NCBI GenBank assembly: GCA_016214985.1
Contig: JACRMM010000003.1
Span: 38,679 to 102,678 of the forward strand
Length of the DNA: 64,000 bases
Source: Deltaproteobacteria bacterium
Lineage (GTDB): Bacteria > Desulfobacterota > Deferrisomatia > Deferrisomatales > JACRMM01
Reading direction: 5' to 3'
Shown: piece after piece, positions 27,176 through 36,849 of the stretch
Position numbering within the stretch: the first letter of the stretch is position 1
Layout: every line of letters starts with the position of its first letter
Notes under the pieces: generated by a model
The model's input: only the letters and a program-made list of their open reading frames with translations
What the model was told of the DNA's origin: nothing
Database searches by the model: none
Made by a program: the position numbers and the translations under genes

Positions 27176-29845
27176 ATGGGCCTTCGCAATCTGGACAGCC
27201 TCTTCAAACCCGCCTCGGTGGCCCTCGTAGGCGCCACCTCCAAGGAGGGCTCCGTCGGCCAGGCGGTCCTCCAGAACCTCCAAGAAGGGGCGTTTGAAGG
27301 GCCTCTGTACCCCGTGAACCCCAAACGCACGGAGCTCATGGGGCTCCCCTGCTACCCTTCGCTCTCCGCCGTCGGCCAGCCCATTGACCTCGCAGTCGTC
27401 GCCGTGCCCATCGCCGCAGTGCCCGAGGTCATGGAAGAGGCCGGTCGATCCGGCGTGAAGGCGGCCATCGTCCTGTCGGCCGGCGGAAGAGAGGTCGGGG
27501 AAGAGGGCGCGGCGATCGAGGAACGGATCCTGAAGGTCGCCAGGGCCTCGGGCATCCGGCTGCTGGGGCCCAACTGCCTCGGGATCACCGTGCCCGCCGT
27601 CAAACTCAACGCCTCCTTCGCCCCGCAGATGTGTCTGCCCGGCCACGTGGCTCTGATCTCCCAGAGCGGCGCGATCTGTACGGTCATCCTGGACCGCGCC
27701 ATGGAGGCCAACATCGGCTTCAGCCACTTCGTCTCCATCGGCGCCATGTCCGACGTGGACTTCGCCGACCTGATCGACTACCTGGGCAACGACCCCGAGG
27801 TCACCTCCATCCTGCTTTACGTCGAGGCCCTCAAGAACATGCGCAAGTTCATGAGCGCAGCCCGGGCGGTGAGCCGCCTCAAGCCCATCATCGTGGTCAA
27901 GGCAGGCCGAAGCGCGGCCGGAGCCAAGGCCGCCGCGAGCCACACCGGCTCCCTGGTGGGCGACGACGAGGTGTACGACGCCGCCTTCGCGCGCGCTGGG
28001 ATCATCCGGGTGAAGAGCCTCGGGGAGCTCTTCGACTGCGCCGAGGCTCTGGCCAAGCAGGGGCGGCCCCGGGGACCGCGCATCGCGATCCTCACCAATG
28101 CGGGCGGGCCGGGCGTCATGACCGCAGACGGGCTCAAGGACTGGAACCGCACACCCGCCGACCTCTCCGACCAGACGCTCCAGGCGCTCGACGCCGTGCT
28201 GCCGCCGGCCTGGAGCCGCAGCAACCCCGTGGACATCCTGGGGGACGCACCGGCCGAGCGCTACCGCGACGCCTGCCAGATCCTGCTCGCAGCGCCGGAG
28301 GTGGACGGCCTCGTGGTCGTGCTCGCGCCCCAGGCCATGACCGACCCGGCGGCTGTGGCCCGGGAGGTGATCCCCGCGATACAGGCGGCCAAGACGCCGG
28401 CGTGCGCCGTGTGGATGGGGGGCAAGATCGTGGCCGAGGGCGTCCGGATCCTCAACGAGGGGGCCATCCCGGTGTTCGAGACGCCGGAGCGCGCCGTCAA
28501 CACCCTGATGTACATGCACCGGTACTCCCACAACCTGGAGCTCCTGCAAGAGACTCCACCGAACTTCCCCTCCAACCTCCACTTTGACCGGGACCGCGCC
28601 CGCGCCATCGTGCGCTCGGCCCTGGACCGGCAACTGCCCCTGCTCACCGAGCCCGAGTCCAAGGCACTCCTCGCCGCCTACGGGATCCCGGTCAGCCGCA
28701 CCGAGGTCGCAACCTCCGAGGAGCAGGCCGTGGAGAGGGCCGACGAGCTCGGCTACCCTCTGGTGCTCAAGATCCACTCCCGGGACATCAGCCACAAATC
28801 GGACGCCAAGGGAATCCAGCTCAACCTCCAGAATGCGGAAGACGTGCGCGCCGCGTACCGGAAGGTCCTTCAGAACGCCCAGGCGTACAAGGCCGACGCC
28901 CACATCCTCGGGGTGACGCTCCAGCCCATGGTCGAGCGGATCGACTATGACCTCATCGTCGGGAGCAAGAAGGACGCGGACTTCGGCCCCACGATCCTGT
29001 TCGGCATGGGGGGCATCCTGACCGAGATCCTCCGGGACAAGGCCATCGGGCTGCCCCCCATGAACCGCCTGATCGCCCGACGGCTCATCGAATCCACGCG
29101 GATCTTCCAACTCCTTCGGGGCTACCGCAACCGCCCCGCCGCCAACCTCGAGGCGCTCGAGGAGGTGGTCGTGCGGCTGGCGTACCTGGTCACCGACTTT
29201 CCGGAGGTCACCGAGCTCGACATCAACCCCCTCGTGCTGTCGCGGCAGGACGTGCTGGCGGTCGACGCGCGGGTCGTCCTCGAGCCGTCGGCGGTCCAGA
29301 GCCCTGACCACCTGGTGATTCGCCCCTACCCCACCCAGTACGAGACCCACTGGGTCATGGAGGCGGGCACCCCGGTGCTCGTGCGCCCCGTGCGGCCGGA
29401 GGACGAGCCGTTGCTCCAGCAGTTCTTCCAGGGTCTCTCGGCCGAGACGATCTACTTCCGGTTCTTCCACCTGATCAAGAACATGCCCCACGAGCAGCTC
29501 GCCCGGTTCTGCCAGGTGGACTATGACCGCGAGATCTCCCTCGTTGCGGTCGAGGAACCGCCCGGCGCCGAGCGCGTGCTCGGGCTCTGCCACCTCTACA
29601 TCGAGCCCGGACGGGACGAAGCCGAGCTCGCCGTCGTCGTCGGTGACCACTACCAGCGCCAGGGGCTGGGCCGCATGCTGGTGAGCCTCGGCATGCGGCT
29701 GCTGCACGAGAAGGGGGTCAAACACATCACGGGCGTCGTGCTGCCGGAGAACGAGGGCATGCTCACCCTGGCGAAGAAGCTCGGGTTCACCGCCGTGCGC
29801 GACCTCGGGGAGGGCGTGTACCGGATCGACCACGAGATCCAATGA
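27176..29845 (+). CDS. ADP-forming acyl-CoA synthetase fused to a GNAT acetyltransferase (Pat/Pka-like)
   Basis: 889 residues in the order CoA-binding domain (ASVALVGATSKEGSVGQAV, about 10-140), succinyl-CoA-ligase-like domain with ISQSGAICTV, His256 in ASHTGSLVG at the position of the phosphorylated His of ADP-forming acetyl-CoA synthetases, ATP-grasp subdomain (about 490-700; YPLVLKIHSRDISHKSDAKG), and a C-terminal GNAT domain (about 720-889; VVVGDHYQRQGLGRMLVSLG with the acetyl-CoA loop QRQGLG). Homologues acetylate lysines, notably on acyl-CoA synthetases. Because the candidate catalytic His is retained, a dual synthetase/acetyltransferase role is possible. The start is ATG 27176, with AAGGAG about 9 bases upstream. 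Confidence 0.92.
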   Translation: MGLRNLDSLFKPASVALVGATSKEGSVGQAVLQNLQEGAFEGPLYPVNPKRTELMGLPCYPSLSAVGQPIDLAVVAVPIAAVPEVMEEAGRSGVKAAIVLSAGGREVGEEGAAIEERILKVARASGIRLLGPNCLGITVPAVKLNASFAPQMCLPGHVALISQSGAICTVILDRAMEANIGFSHFVSIGAMSDVDFADLIDYLGNDPEVTSILLYVEALKNMRKFMSAARAVSRLKPIIVVKAGRSAAGAKAAASHTGSLVGDDEVYDAAFARAGIIRVKSLGELFDCAEALAKQGRPRGPRIAILTNAGGPGVMTADGLKDWNRTPADLSDQTLQALDAVLPPAWSRSNPVDILGDAPAERYRDACQILLAAPEVDGLVVVLAPQAMTDPAAVAREVIPAIQAAKTPACAVWMGGKIVAEGVRILNEGAIPVFETPERAVNTLMYMHRYSHNLELLQETPPNFPSNLHFDRDRARAIVRSALDRQLPLLTEPESKALLAAYGIPVSRTEVATSEEQAVERADELGYPLVLKIHSRDISHKSDAKGIQLNLQNAEDVRAAYRKVLQNAQAYKADAHILGVTLQPMVERIDYDLIVGSKKDADFGPTILFGMGGILTEILRDKAIGLPPMNRLIARRLIESTRIFQLLRGYRNRPAANLEALEEVVVRLAYLVTDFPEVTELDINPLVLSRQDVLAVDARVVLEPSAVQSPDHLVIRPYPTQYETHWVMEAGTPVLVRPVRPEDEPLLQQFFQGLSAETIYFRFFHLIKNMPHEQLARFCQVDYDREISLVAVEEPPGAERVLGLCHLYIEPGRDEAELAVVVGDHYQRQGLGRMLVSLGMRLLHEKGVKHITGVVLPENEGMLTLAKKLGFTAVRDLGEGVYRIDHEIQ

Positions 29846-29894
29846 CACTCCGATCCCGCTTTTCCGCATCCCGACGTCGCCGGGCGAACATGCG

Positions 29895-31250
29895 ATGAGG
29901 CGCCCCGGTGCGTTCGTGACGACATGCCTCTGGGGCACGCTCTGCGGGGGAGCCCTCGGGGCGGTGCGCACGAGGGCAGCGGCGCTCCACCTGCTGGCCA
30001 AGGGGAGAGCGCTGGAGGCAGCCGGCGTCCCGTCCCTGCCCGGCTCCGACCATTGGGGTATCCTCGCGTCCGGGAAGCCAGCGCTCGCGGGGGCCCTGTT
30101 CTTCGGCCTCAGCCTGGGGCTCGGGACCGGCGCCCTGACCACCCTCTGGGTCGAAGCTACGCGCCGCCCGGGCGCGGGCCGGGGCGGCTGGGCCCCCTGG
30201 ACGGTCCTCCTCGCTCCCCTCGCGGGAGCGCTCAGCGGGGATTGGGGTCTGGCCGCCGCCCTCGCCCTCGTGGCGGCCGGCGCCCTCCGGGCCGCCGGGG
30301 ATCCCACGCCGCGCGGAGCCGCGGCGGGTCGGCGCCTCGCCTGCGCCGCAGTCGCTGCGCTGGGCCTCGTTCCCTGGCTCCTGGCACCCGAAGGAGCCTT
30401 CACCCGGCTGAGGGACCGCTGGCTGCTCTCGGGTCCGGGCCTTGGAGTGGACCACTTCTACTACCGCTGGACCCTCTACCCGGCCGAGGCCCTCAAGGCC
30501 CTCGCGGCCGAGAGCCAACCCGTGGGCGACATCGGCGCACTGCCCGCGTCCGCGGCCCGCTCCTTCGCTGCCCAGGTCCTGCCTCTGCGGGTCCTGGCCC
30601 TGGCCACGCCGGCCCCGGCGGCCGACTTCGCCGTGGAGCTTCGGGAGGGGACGCCGGTTGTGGTCGCCGGCCGGATCCGGGAGGCCTGGCCCGGAAGTGC
30701 CGCAGAGCAGCGCCGGGTCTGGCAGCGCCTCTCCCAGAAGGCCGACCGGGCCGCACCCCTTCGCACAGCGACGGCCATGGCCCTGTTCGTCGGATGCCCC
30801 CTCGGGCTCGCCTGGGCCCTCGGATCCTTGTGCCTGTGGGTCGCAGGCCGCGTCGCTCCGGCGCGGCCCGTCGCCCCCTTCGTCTTCGCCGCGCTCCTGG
30901 CCACCGTCCTTGCCGCGGCCGGCACGCCCTCCCCGGAGTGCACCGCCCGCAGTCCGACGACGCCCGAGGCGGTCCGCGCGGCGCTCGCATCGCGCTCTGC
31001 GCTGACGCGGTTCTATGGGGCCCGGGCCGCGGCTTCGCTGGGAACGGCCCAGAGCGAGCCGCTGATCGCAGCACTCGGCGATCCGGTGGTCAACGTCCGG
31101 TACGCGGCCGTCGAAACCCTCGGCGCCACGGGTGGGACCGGCGTCGAGGAGGCGCTGGTCGGCCTGGTCCGTGGACCGGAAGAGTGGTACGTGAAGGAGC
31201 GCGCCTACGCTGCGCTGTGGAGGTTGGGATGGCGGCCCGTCAACCTCTAG
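29895..31250 (+). CDS. Integral membrane protein with C-terminal HEAT repeats
   Basis: 451 residues. Hydrophobic segments occur at the N-terminus, around residues 55-75, 95-115, 140-160, 295-320 and 320-345, separated by a soluble loop of about 120 residues (after FTRLRDRWLLSGPG). The last 100 residues contain two HEAT-like helical repeats (LIAALGDPVVNVRYAAVETL, then a variant with PEEWYVKERAYAALWRLG). I do not recognise a family; a scaffold role at the membrane is a guess from the HEAT repeats. The next gene starts inside its last codons. Confidence 0.7.
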   Translation: MRRPGAFVTTCLWGTLCGGALGAVRTRAAALHLLAKGRALEAAGVPSLPGSDHWGILASGKPALAGALFFGLSLGLGTGALTTLWVEATRRPGAGRGGWAPWTVLLAPLAGALSGDWGLAAALALVAAGALRAAGDPTPRGAAAGRRLACAAVAALGLVPWLLAPEGAFTRLRDRWLLSGPGLGVDHFYYRWTLYPAEALKALAAESQPVGDIGALPASAARSFAAQVLPLRVLALATPAPAADFAVELREGTPVVVAGRIREAWPGSAAEQRRVWQRLSQKADRAAPLRTATAMALFVGCPLGLAWALGSLCLWVAGRVAPARPVAPFVFAALLATVLAAAGTPSPECTARSPTTPEAVRAALASRSALTRFYGARAAASLGTAQSEPLIAALGDPVVNVRYAAVETLGATGGTGVEEALVGLVRGPEEWYVKERAYAALWRLGWRPVNL

Positions 31251-31930
31251 GGCCGCTCGGCGCGGCAGGCCCGTCGCCACGGGAGGCGATCGGGGTGCTG
31301 GCTGGCCTCGTCCTGCTCGAGGTGCTCGCCGTAGCACTCTCCTCGCCCTGGGTCGGCCCCTCGACCGCGGATACCGTGGCGTTCACAGGCGTCCTTCGGC
31401 TGGTCGACCTCGTCTTGTGCGCCGCCTACTGGTACGGGAGGGGGTGGAGCCTCTCGGATCTCGGCTTGCGCGGCCCTCGGACGTGGCGGGGGCTCTCCAT
31501 CGGAGTCCTCTGGGCCCTCGCGTGCGGGGGCGCAGTGGGGCTCGTCGAGGTGACGTTGCGCCTGAGCGCCGGCGTAAGTTTCCTGCGAATGCTGTCGGCC
31601 AGCGTGCCGTCTCGGGGCCACCTCGCCCTGCTCCTCGGGGTGGGTGGCCTGGTGGCCCCGATGTTCGAGGAGATCGTCTTTCGTGGGATCCTGTACGGGG
31701 GGCTCCGCAAGCGGCTCGGGACGGTGACGTCCACGCTGGCTGTCTCGCTCCTGTTCGCCACGGCCCACGCGATGACCACGCGGATACCGATCATCCAGGC
31801 GGCGGGCGGCGTGCTCTTCTGCGCCGCCTACGAGGTCTCCGGAAGCCTGTGGGCCCCGCTGCTCCTCCACGCCGCGGGCAATGCCGTCCTCTTCTCTCTT
31901 CCCTTGGCGCTCTCCCTTTTTGGACGTTGA
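31229..31930 (+). CDS. CPBP-family intramembrane metalloprotease
   Basis: 233 residues, about seven membrane helices. The ABI/CAAX-protease motifs are present: EEIVFRG (first catalytic Glu pair), FATAHAM (His) and LLLHAAGNAVL (His/Asn). Relatives process prenylated or bacteriocin-type peptides; the substrate is unknown here. ATG 31229 lies inside the end of the HEAT-repeat gene with GGAGG 5 bases ahead, so the two membrane proteins are likely coupled. Confidence 0.88.
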   Translation: MAARQPLGPLGAAGPSPREAIGVLAGLVLLEVLAVALSSPWVGPSTADTVAFTGVLRLVDLVLCAAYWYGRGWSLSDLGLRGPRTWRGLSIGVLWALACGGAVGLVEVTLRLSAGVSFLRMLSASVPSRGHLALLLGVGGLVAPMFEEIVFRGILYGGLRKRLGTVTSTLAVSLLFATAHAMTTRIPIIQAAGGVLFCAAYEVSGSLWAPLLLHAAGNAVLFSLPLALSLFGR

Positions 31931-31943
31931 CCCCGCGGGCGGC

Positions 31944-33209
31944 TCAGAGGATCTCCGCGCGGACGCGGTCGGGAGAGGAGGCCTCCACGTACACTCGGAA
32001 GTCCGCCAGGGGGAGCGCACGTAGCTCGTCGGCAAGCGTCTCGGCGTCCCCGTAGTAAACCACCTCCTGCCCGTCCACGGCCTGGAGCCGGTAGGACACC
32101 CGCCGGAACGCCTCGAACAGGGCCCGCGACTTGAAATCGAAGTCACTCACGGTCTCCAGCCGGATCCGCCGGGACACGAGCGGGTAGGAGAGCCCCCCGA
32201 GGCGCTGCCGCAGCGCCCCCAGATCGACATCGCCGACCAGGCCGGCCCAGTACTCGTCACCCACCCAGCGGTTCGCCTTCTGCTCCGCCTGGAACAGGGT
32301 GTCGAAGGACAGGGCTTCGTAGAGGCGTTTCCAGGAGCCGTCGCTGGTGAGGGGCCCCTCCGGCACTTCCATCCCCCGGGTCTGGAAGGGCGCGGCGGCG
32401 GGCGCGGGCAATCGCACGCCGACGCTCCCGAGCGCCGCGCGCAGCAGCCCCACCTTCAGCCGCTGCGCAACCACCCCTTCGACACGGCCTGCTTCCGCGG
32501 CGCGGTTGCGGCGGCCCGCGGCGTCCGCGATCCAGCCGCTGGCGTCGTAGAGCCCGAACAGCGCCATCCCCTCCTCGACGCGGAAGCTCCCCCACTCCAC
32601 CGCCCGCCCCTCGGCCCCCTGGCCGCGCAGGAGCACGCGCAGCCGGGCCCGGAGCCCTTCGCTCCACGCTCCGAGCGCCACCCGTCCCTCCTCCAGCGCG
32701 CGCGCCATCCGCGCCTTGTCCTCGGGCGCGTATCCGGTGACCACACTCGTCACCCTCCCCTCACGGTCCGCCACGATCAGCAAGGGGATGTACCGGATGC
32801 CGAGGGCTTCCATCAACGCGGCGTTGCGGTCGAGGAGGTGGAGCACCCGAAGGGTCTCGCCTCGCGCGGCCTCGTAGCGCCGGACGAACTCCGCCACCCT
32901 CGCCACCGGCAGCCCCGAGTCGGTGTTGACCGCCACGATCGTGACCTGTTCGGGCGCAAACTCCCGCCGGATGGAGCGAAGGTCGTCGAGCTCGCGGATG
33001 CAGTCAGCGCAGTGGATCGACCAGAAGGACAAGACGACGGTGCCAGCTCCGGACGGCCGGGGCAGGGACACGGGCTGTCCCCGCAGATCGACGCCTTCCA
33101 TGGCCGGAAGGGTGGCCCCCACCTGAACCCCCGTGGGGACCGCGTCCTGCGCGACCGCGGAGGCGGCCACCAGGAGCACGGCCGCCAGCGCGCAGACAGC
33201 CGTTCTCAT
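31944..33209 (-). CDS. TlpA-like thioredoxin-fold protein with a large C-terminal domain
   Basis: 421 residues with a signal peptide (cleavage after ASAVAQ). Residues about 30-175 form a TlpA/AhpC-type domain: LPAMEGVDLRGQPVSLP, FWSIHCADCIRELDDL with the redox pair CADC, and a conserved cis-Pro strand IPLLIVADREG. The remaining about 240 residues are not recognised. Probably a periplasmic thiol-disulfide protein. It shares a promoter region with the 84-residue gene located 9 bases upstream. Convergent with the CPBP gene (13-base gap). Confidence 0.82.
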   Translation of the reverse strand: MRTAVCALAAVLLVAASAVAQDAVPTGVQVGATLPAMEGVDLRGQPVSLPRPSGAGTVVLSFWSIHCADCIRELDDLRSIRREFAPEQVTIVAVNTDSGLPVARVAEFVRRYEAARGETLRVLHLLDRNAALMEALGIRYIPLLIVADREGRVTSVVTGYAPEDKARMARALEEGRVALGAWSEGLRARLRVLLRGQGAEGRAVEWGSFRVEEGMALFGLYDASGWIADAAGRRNRAAEAGRVEGVVAQRLKVGLLRAALGSVGVRLPAPAAAPFQTRGMEVPEGPLTSDGSWKRLYEALSFDTLFQAEQKANRWVGDEYWAGLVGDVDLGALRQRLGGLSYPLVSRRIRLETVSDFDFKSRALFEAFRRVSYRLQAVDGQEVVYYGDAETLADELRALPLADFRVYVEASSPDRVRAEIL

Positions 33210-33218
33210 GGCGGCCTC

Positions 33219-33473
33219 CTACTTCAGTTCCTGGACGTCGATCTGGGTGATGGTGCGGTTGGTGACATCGGCCCTCGACCGCAGGCTCAGGTAGTACACC
33301 CGGTTGCCCAGGAGCACCCACGCCGCGTCACCAGCCGCGGAGATCGCCGCCGAGCCTGCGGGTCCAGGGGGTAGTTCGTACGCGGCGGGGGCCGTGGGGC
33401 GGAAGAGGTTGGCAAGGAGCAGAGCGGCGATGACGACGAGGCCGACGATATAGACGAGGTCTTTTCGGCTCAT
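33219..33473 (-). CDS. Small single-pass membrane-anchored protein
   Basis: 84 residues: short charged N-terminus, one transmembrane helix (LVYIVGLVVIAALLLANLF), then a periplasmic tail predicted as beta strands (WVLLGNRVYYLSLRSR). ATG 33473 has a GGAG-type site ahead. It ends 9 bases before the TlpA-like gene, so the two are probably an operon and the small protein may anchor or pair with it. No named family recognised. Confidence 0.7.
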   Translation of the reverse strand: MSRKDLVYIVGLVVIAALLLANLFRPTAPAAYELPPGPAGSAAISAAGDAAWVLLGNRVYYLSLRSRADVTNRTITQIDVQELK

Positions 33474-33823
33474 GGGCGGTCTCCTTGGCGGACGGGTACC
33501 AGTAGAATGCCTGCAGTGTAGCCGCCGGCAACCGTGCGTCCAGGATTGCCCCCCCAAGATTCCCGCAGAGGCGGCGCGGGTTCTGCGAACCGTCGTCGTG
33601 CACGTCGAACCGCGATCAACCATCTTGTGGATGGGATCCAAGAGGTCGCGGGTCAGGCGAACGGGTTGGCGCAGAATGCCACGATTGAGGCTGCGCGCCG
33701 GTGAACATGGGCGAGAGTTTGCGGTAGCAGCGGATAAAATTCGCCCCGCCTGGGCCCTCCCCGTCGACCCTTGGGATTCCCTCGAGTTCCTTCAGGTTCC
33801 CAGCCAGGGGAACGGCCGTCTCA
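33474..33823. other. Gene-free spacer
   Basis: Open frames here show no protein features. It should contain the promoter of the 84-residue/TlpA pair and the 3' end of the lysine-rich gene; a short 6-bp hairpin (GTTCCC...GGGAAC) just past the latter's stop is the only structure seen. Confidence 0.4.
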
Positions 33824-33937
33824 TCACGGGGTGCTCTTCGGCTTCTTGTCCTGCTTCTTCTTGGCCTCTTGCTCTTGTTTGGCCGCTTTTTGTTTCTGGC
33901 CCTTGTCCTTATCCTTTTTTCCGCCTTTGTCTCCCAT
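33824..33937 (-). CDS. Small lysine/glutamine-rich protein, 37 residues
   Basis: The chain begins MGDKGGKKDKDKGQKQKAAK and ends KKPKSTP with two consecutive TGA stops. It is a very basic, hydrophilic, probably disordered or helical peptide. Support for a real gene: AAGGAG sits 8 bases before the ATG, a sigma70-type promoter lies 44 bases further up, and the lysine codons stand out strongly from the GC-rich surroundings, so protein-level selection is likely. I recall similar short MGDK-type proteins in other bacteria but know of no function; nucleic-acid or ribosome association would fit the charge. Confidence 0.75.
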   Translation of the reverse strand: MGDKGGKKDKDKGQKQKAAKQEQEAKKKQDKKPKSTP

Positions 33938-33980
33938 CGTGTGGCTCCTTTCCTCTTGCAGGGATCACTTCTCACGAGCG

Positions 33981-34008
33981 AGTGTACCCCCTCGGCAGAT
34001 TCTGTCAC
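33981..34008 (-). promoter_or_regulatory. Promoter for the 37-residue lysine-rich gene
   Basis: Minus strand GTGACA (34008-34003) and TACACT (33986-33981), 16-base spacer, giving a leader of about 37 bases. Confidence 0.5.
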
Positions 34009-34077
34009 AGATGATCTTCATCGCGCGACAGGACTGCGTCCTACGCGTTGCGCGACGCACTCAGCTCCTGCGGGCGA

Positions 34078-34118
34078 AACGGTGAGGGCCCGCGCTTCGT
34101 GTGCGGGCCCTCACCGTT
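34078..34118 (-). terminator. Intrinsic terminator of icd
   Basis: Twenty bases past the icd stop, a 16-bp perfect stem (34118-34103 with 34093-34078) with a 9-base loop is followed on the minus strand by TTTCG. It probably ends the long minus-strand run that starts at hpf or earlier. Confidence 0.75.
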
Positions 34119-34138
34119 CCATCCGGATCATCGACCCG

Positions 34139-35398
<1,260 letters not shown>

Positions 35399-35428
35399 GG
35401 CTGCTCCTTCGTCGCGCGAGGAAGCTAG

Positions 35429-35514
35429 GACGCTGGGGCGCTGAGAAGCGGAACGGCCGGAGGACCTCCGTCCCAGCATCCCAGCGTCAAGCATCCCAGC
35501 ATCAAGCGTCCCAG
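35429..35514. repeat. Short imperfect tandem and inverted CCAGC(G/A)TC repeats between ahcY and icd
   Basis: Around 35471-35514 a 15-base unit (CATCCCAGCGTCAAG, then CATCCCAGCATCAAG, then CGTCCCAG) is repeated; GACGCTGGG at 35429-35437 is the complement of CCCAGCGTC at 35480-35488, so the leader RNA can fold. A related word (CATCCTAGCGTCCTGG) occurs between kdsB and pyrG near 53103. Confidence 0.6.
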
Positions 35515-35519
35515 AGGGT

Positions 35520-36809
35520 TCAGTACCGGTAGCTGTCGCTCTTGAACGGCCCCTCGACCTTGACACCCAGGTACTCGGCCTGCTCGGGTGTCAGCTGCGT
35601 TAGCTTCCCGCCGAGGGCCTCCACATGGATGCGGGCGACCTCCTCGTCGAGGTGCTTGGGCAGCACGTACACTTGGTTGTCGTACTGGCCGCCCCGGGTG
35701 AAGAGCTCGATCTGGGCGAGCACCTGGTTGGTGAAGGAGGTCGACATGACGAAGCTCGGGTGCCCCGTGGCGTTGCCGAGGTTCAGGAGCCGTCCCTTGG
35801 AAAGGAGGATGATCCGCTTGCCGTCCGGCCAGACGATGTGGTCCACCTGGGGCTTGATCTCCTCCCAGGTGAGGTCGTGGAGGCTTGCCACGTCGATCTC
35901 GATGTCGAAGTGGCCGATGTTGCCCACGATCGCATTGTGCTTCATCCGGTCCATGTGGGCCCGGGTGATGATCCTCTGGTTGCCGGTGGCCGTGACGAAG
36001 AGGTCGGCGACCCCGCACGCCTCGTCCATGGTCGTGACGCCGTAGCCGGCCATGAGGGCCTGCAGCGCGCAGATCGGGTCGATCTCGGTGACCAGGACCT
36101 GGGCGCCCAGGCTGCGCAGGGACTGCGCACAACCCTTGCCCACGTCGCCGTAGCCGCACACCACCGCGACCTTACCCGCGATCATCACGTCGGTGGCCCG
36201 CTTGATTCCGTCCACGAGCGATTCGCGGCAGCCGTAGAGGTTGTCGAACTTCGACTTCGTGACCGAGTCGTTGACGTTGATCGCCGTGCACAGGAGCGTC
36301 CCGGCTGCGGCCATCTGGTAGAGCCGGTGCACACCGGTGGTCGTCTCCTCGGTGATGCCCCGGATCTGCTCGAAGTAGTTCGGGTACTTCTCGTGGAGCA
36401 CGGCGGTGAGGTCTCCGCCGTCGTCGAGCACCATGTTGGGGATCCAGCCGTCAGGCCCGTGGATGGTCTGCTCCACGCACCAGTAGTACTCCTCCTCAGT
36501 CTCTCCCTTCCACGCGAACACCGGCGTGCCGGCCGCGGCGAGGGCCGCCGCGGCGTGGTCCTGGGTGGAGAAGATGTTGCAGGAGGACCAGCGCACCTCC
36601 GCTCCGAGGTGCTGGAGCGTCTCGACCAGCACCGCGGTCTGGATCGTCATGTGGATGCAGCCCGCGATCCGTGCCCCCTTCAGCGGCCGCTCACCGCCCA
36701 GGTCGCGCCGGAGTTTCATGAGCCCGGGCATCTCGGTCTCGGCGATCGCGATCTCCCGGCGGCCCCACCCGGCCAGGGAGAGGTCGGCCACCTTGTAGTC
36801 GTTCGTCAC
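35520..36809 (-). CDS. ahcY: Adenosylhomocysteinase
   Basis: Hydrolyses S-adenosylhomocysteine to adenosine and homocysteine, using bound NAD. 429 residues: [62 protein letters not shown] (split here for reading as the substrate region), the NAD-binding [18 protein letters not shown], and the C-terminal [13 protein letters not shown] with conserved Lys/Tyr. GTG 36809 is chosen: AGGAG precedes it by 8 bases, whereas the upstream ATG has none. Adjacent to metK, so the SAM cycle enzymes are co-expressed. No SAH riboswitch is visible in the 40-base gap upstream. Confidence 0.96.
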   Translation of the reverse strand: MTNDYKVADLSLAGWGRREIAIAETEMPGLMKLRRDLGGERPLKGARIAGCIHMTIQTAVLVETLQHLGAEVRWSSCNIFSTQDHAAAALAAAGTPVFAWKGETEEEYYWCVEQTIHGPDGWIPNMVLDDGGDLTAVLHEKYPNYFEQIRGITEETTTGVHRLYQMAAAGTLLCTAINVNDSVTKSKFDNLYGCRESLVDGIKRATDVMIAGKVAVVCGYGDVGKGCAQSLRSLGAQVLVTEIDPICALQALMAGYGVTTMDEACGVADLFVTATGNQRIITRAHMDRMKHNAIVGNIGHFDIEIDVASLHDLTWEEIKPQVDHIVWPDGKRIILLSKGRLLNLGNATGHPSFVMSTSFTNQVLAQIELFTRGGQYDNQVYVLPKHLDEEVARIHVEALGGKLTQLTPEQAEYLGVKVEGPFKSDSYRY

Positions 36810-36849
36810 GTGTCCACTCCTCATGCTCGAGAGGTTCCGACCAACGCTC

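Noticed and set aside
26354..30403. 1349-residue open frame on the minus strand, and similar long frames opposite valS, clpB, the acyl-CoA dehydrogenase and the nucleotidyltransferase
   Set aside because: These are GC-rich antisense shadows: Arg/Gly/His/Ala-rich composition, no domains, and each lies opposite a gene with clear family motifs.
36810..36849. SAM or SAH riboswitch for metK/ahcY
   Set aside because: The gap before ahcY is only 40 bases and the about 100 bases before metK show no conserved core.
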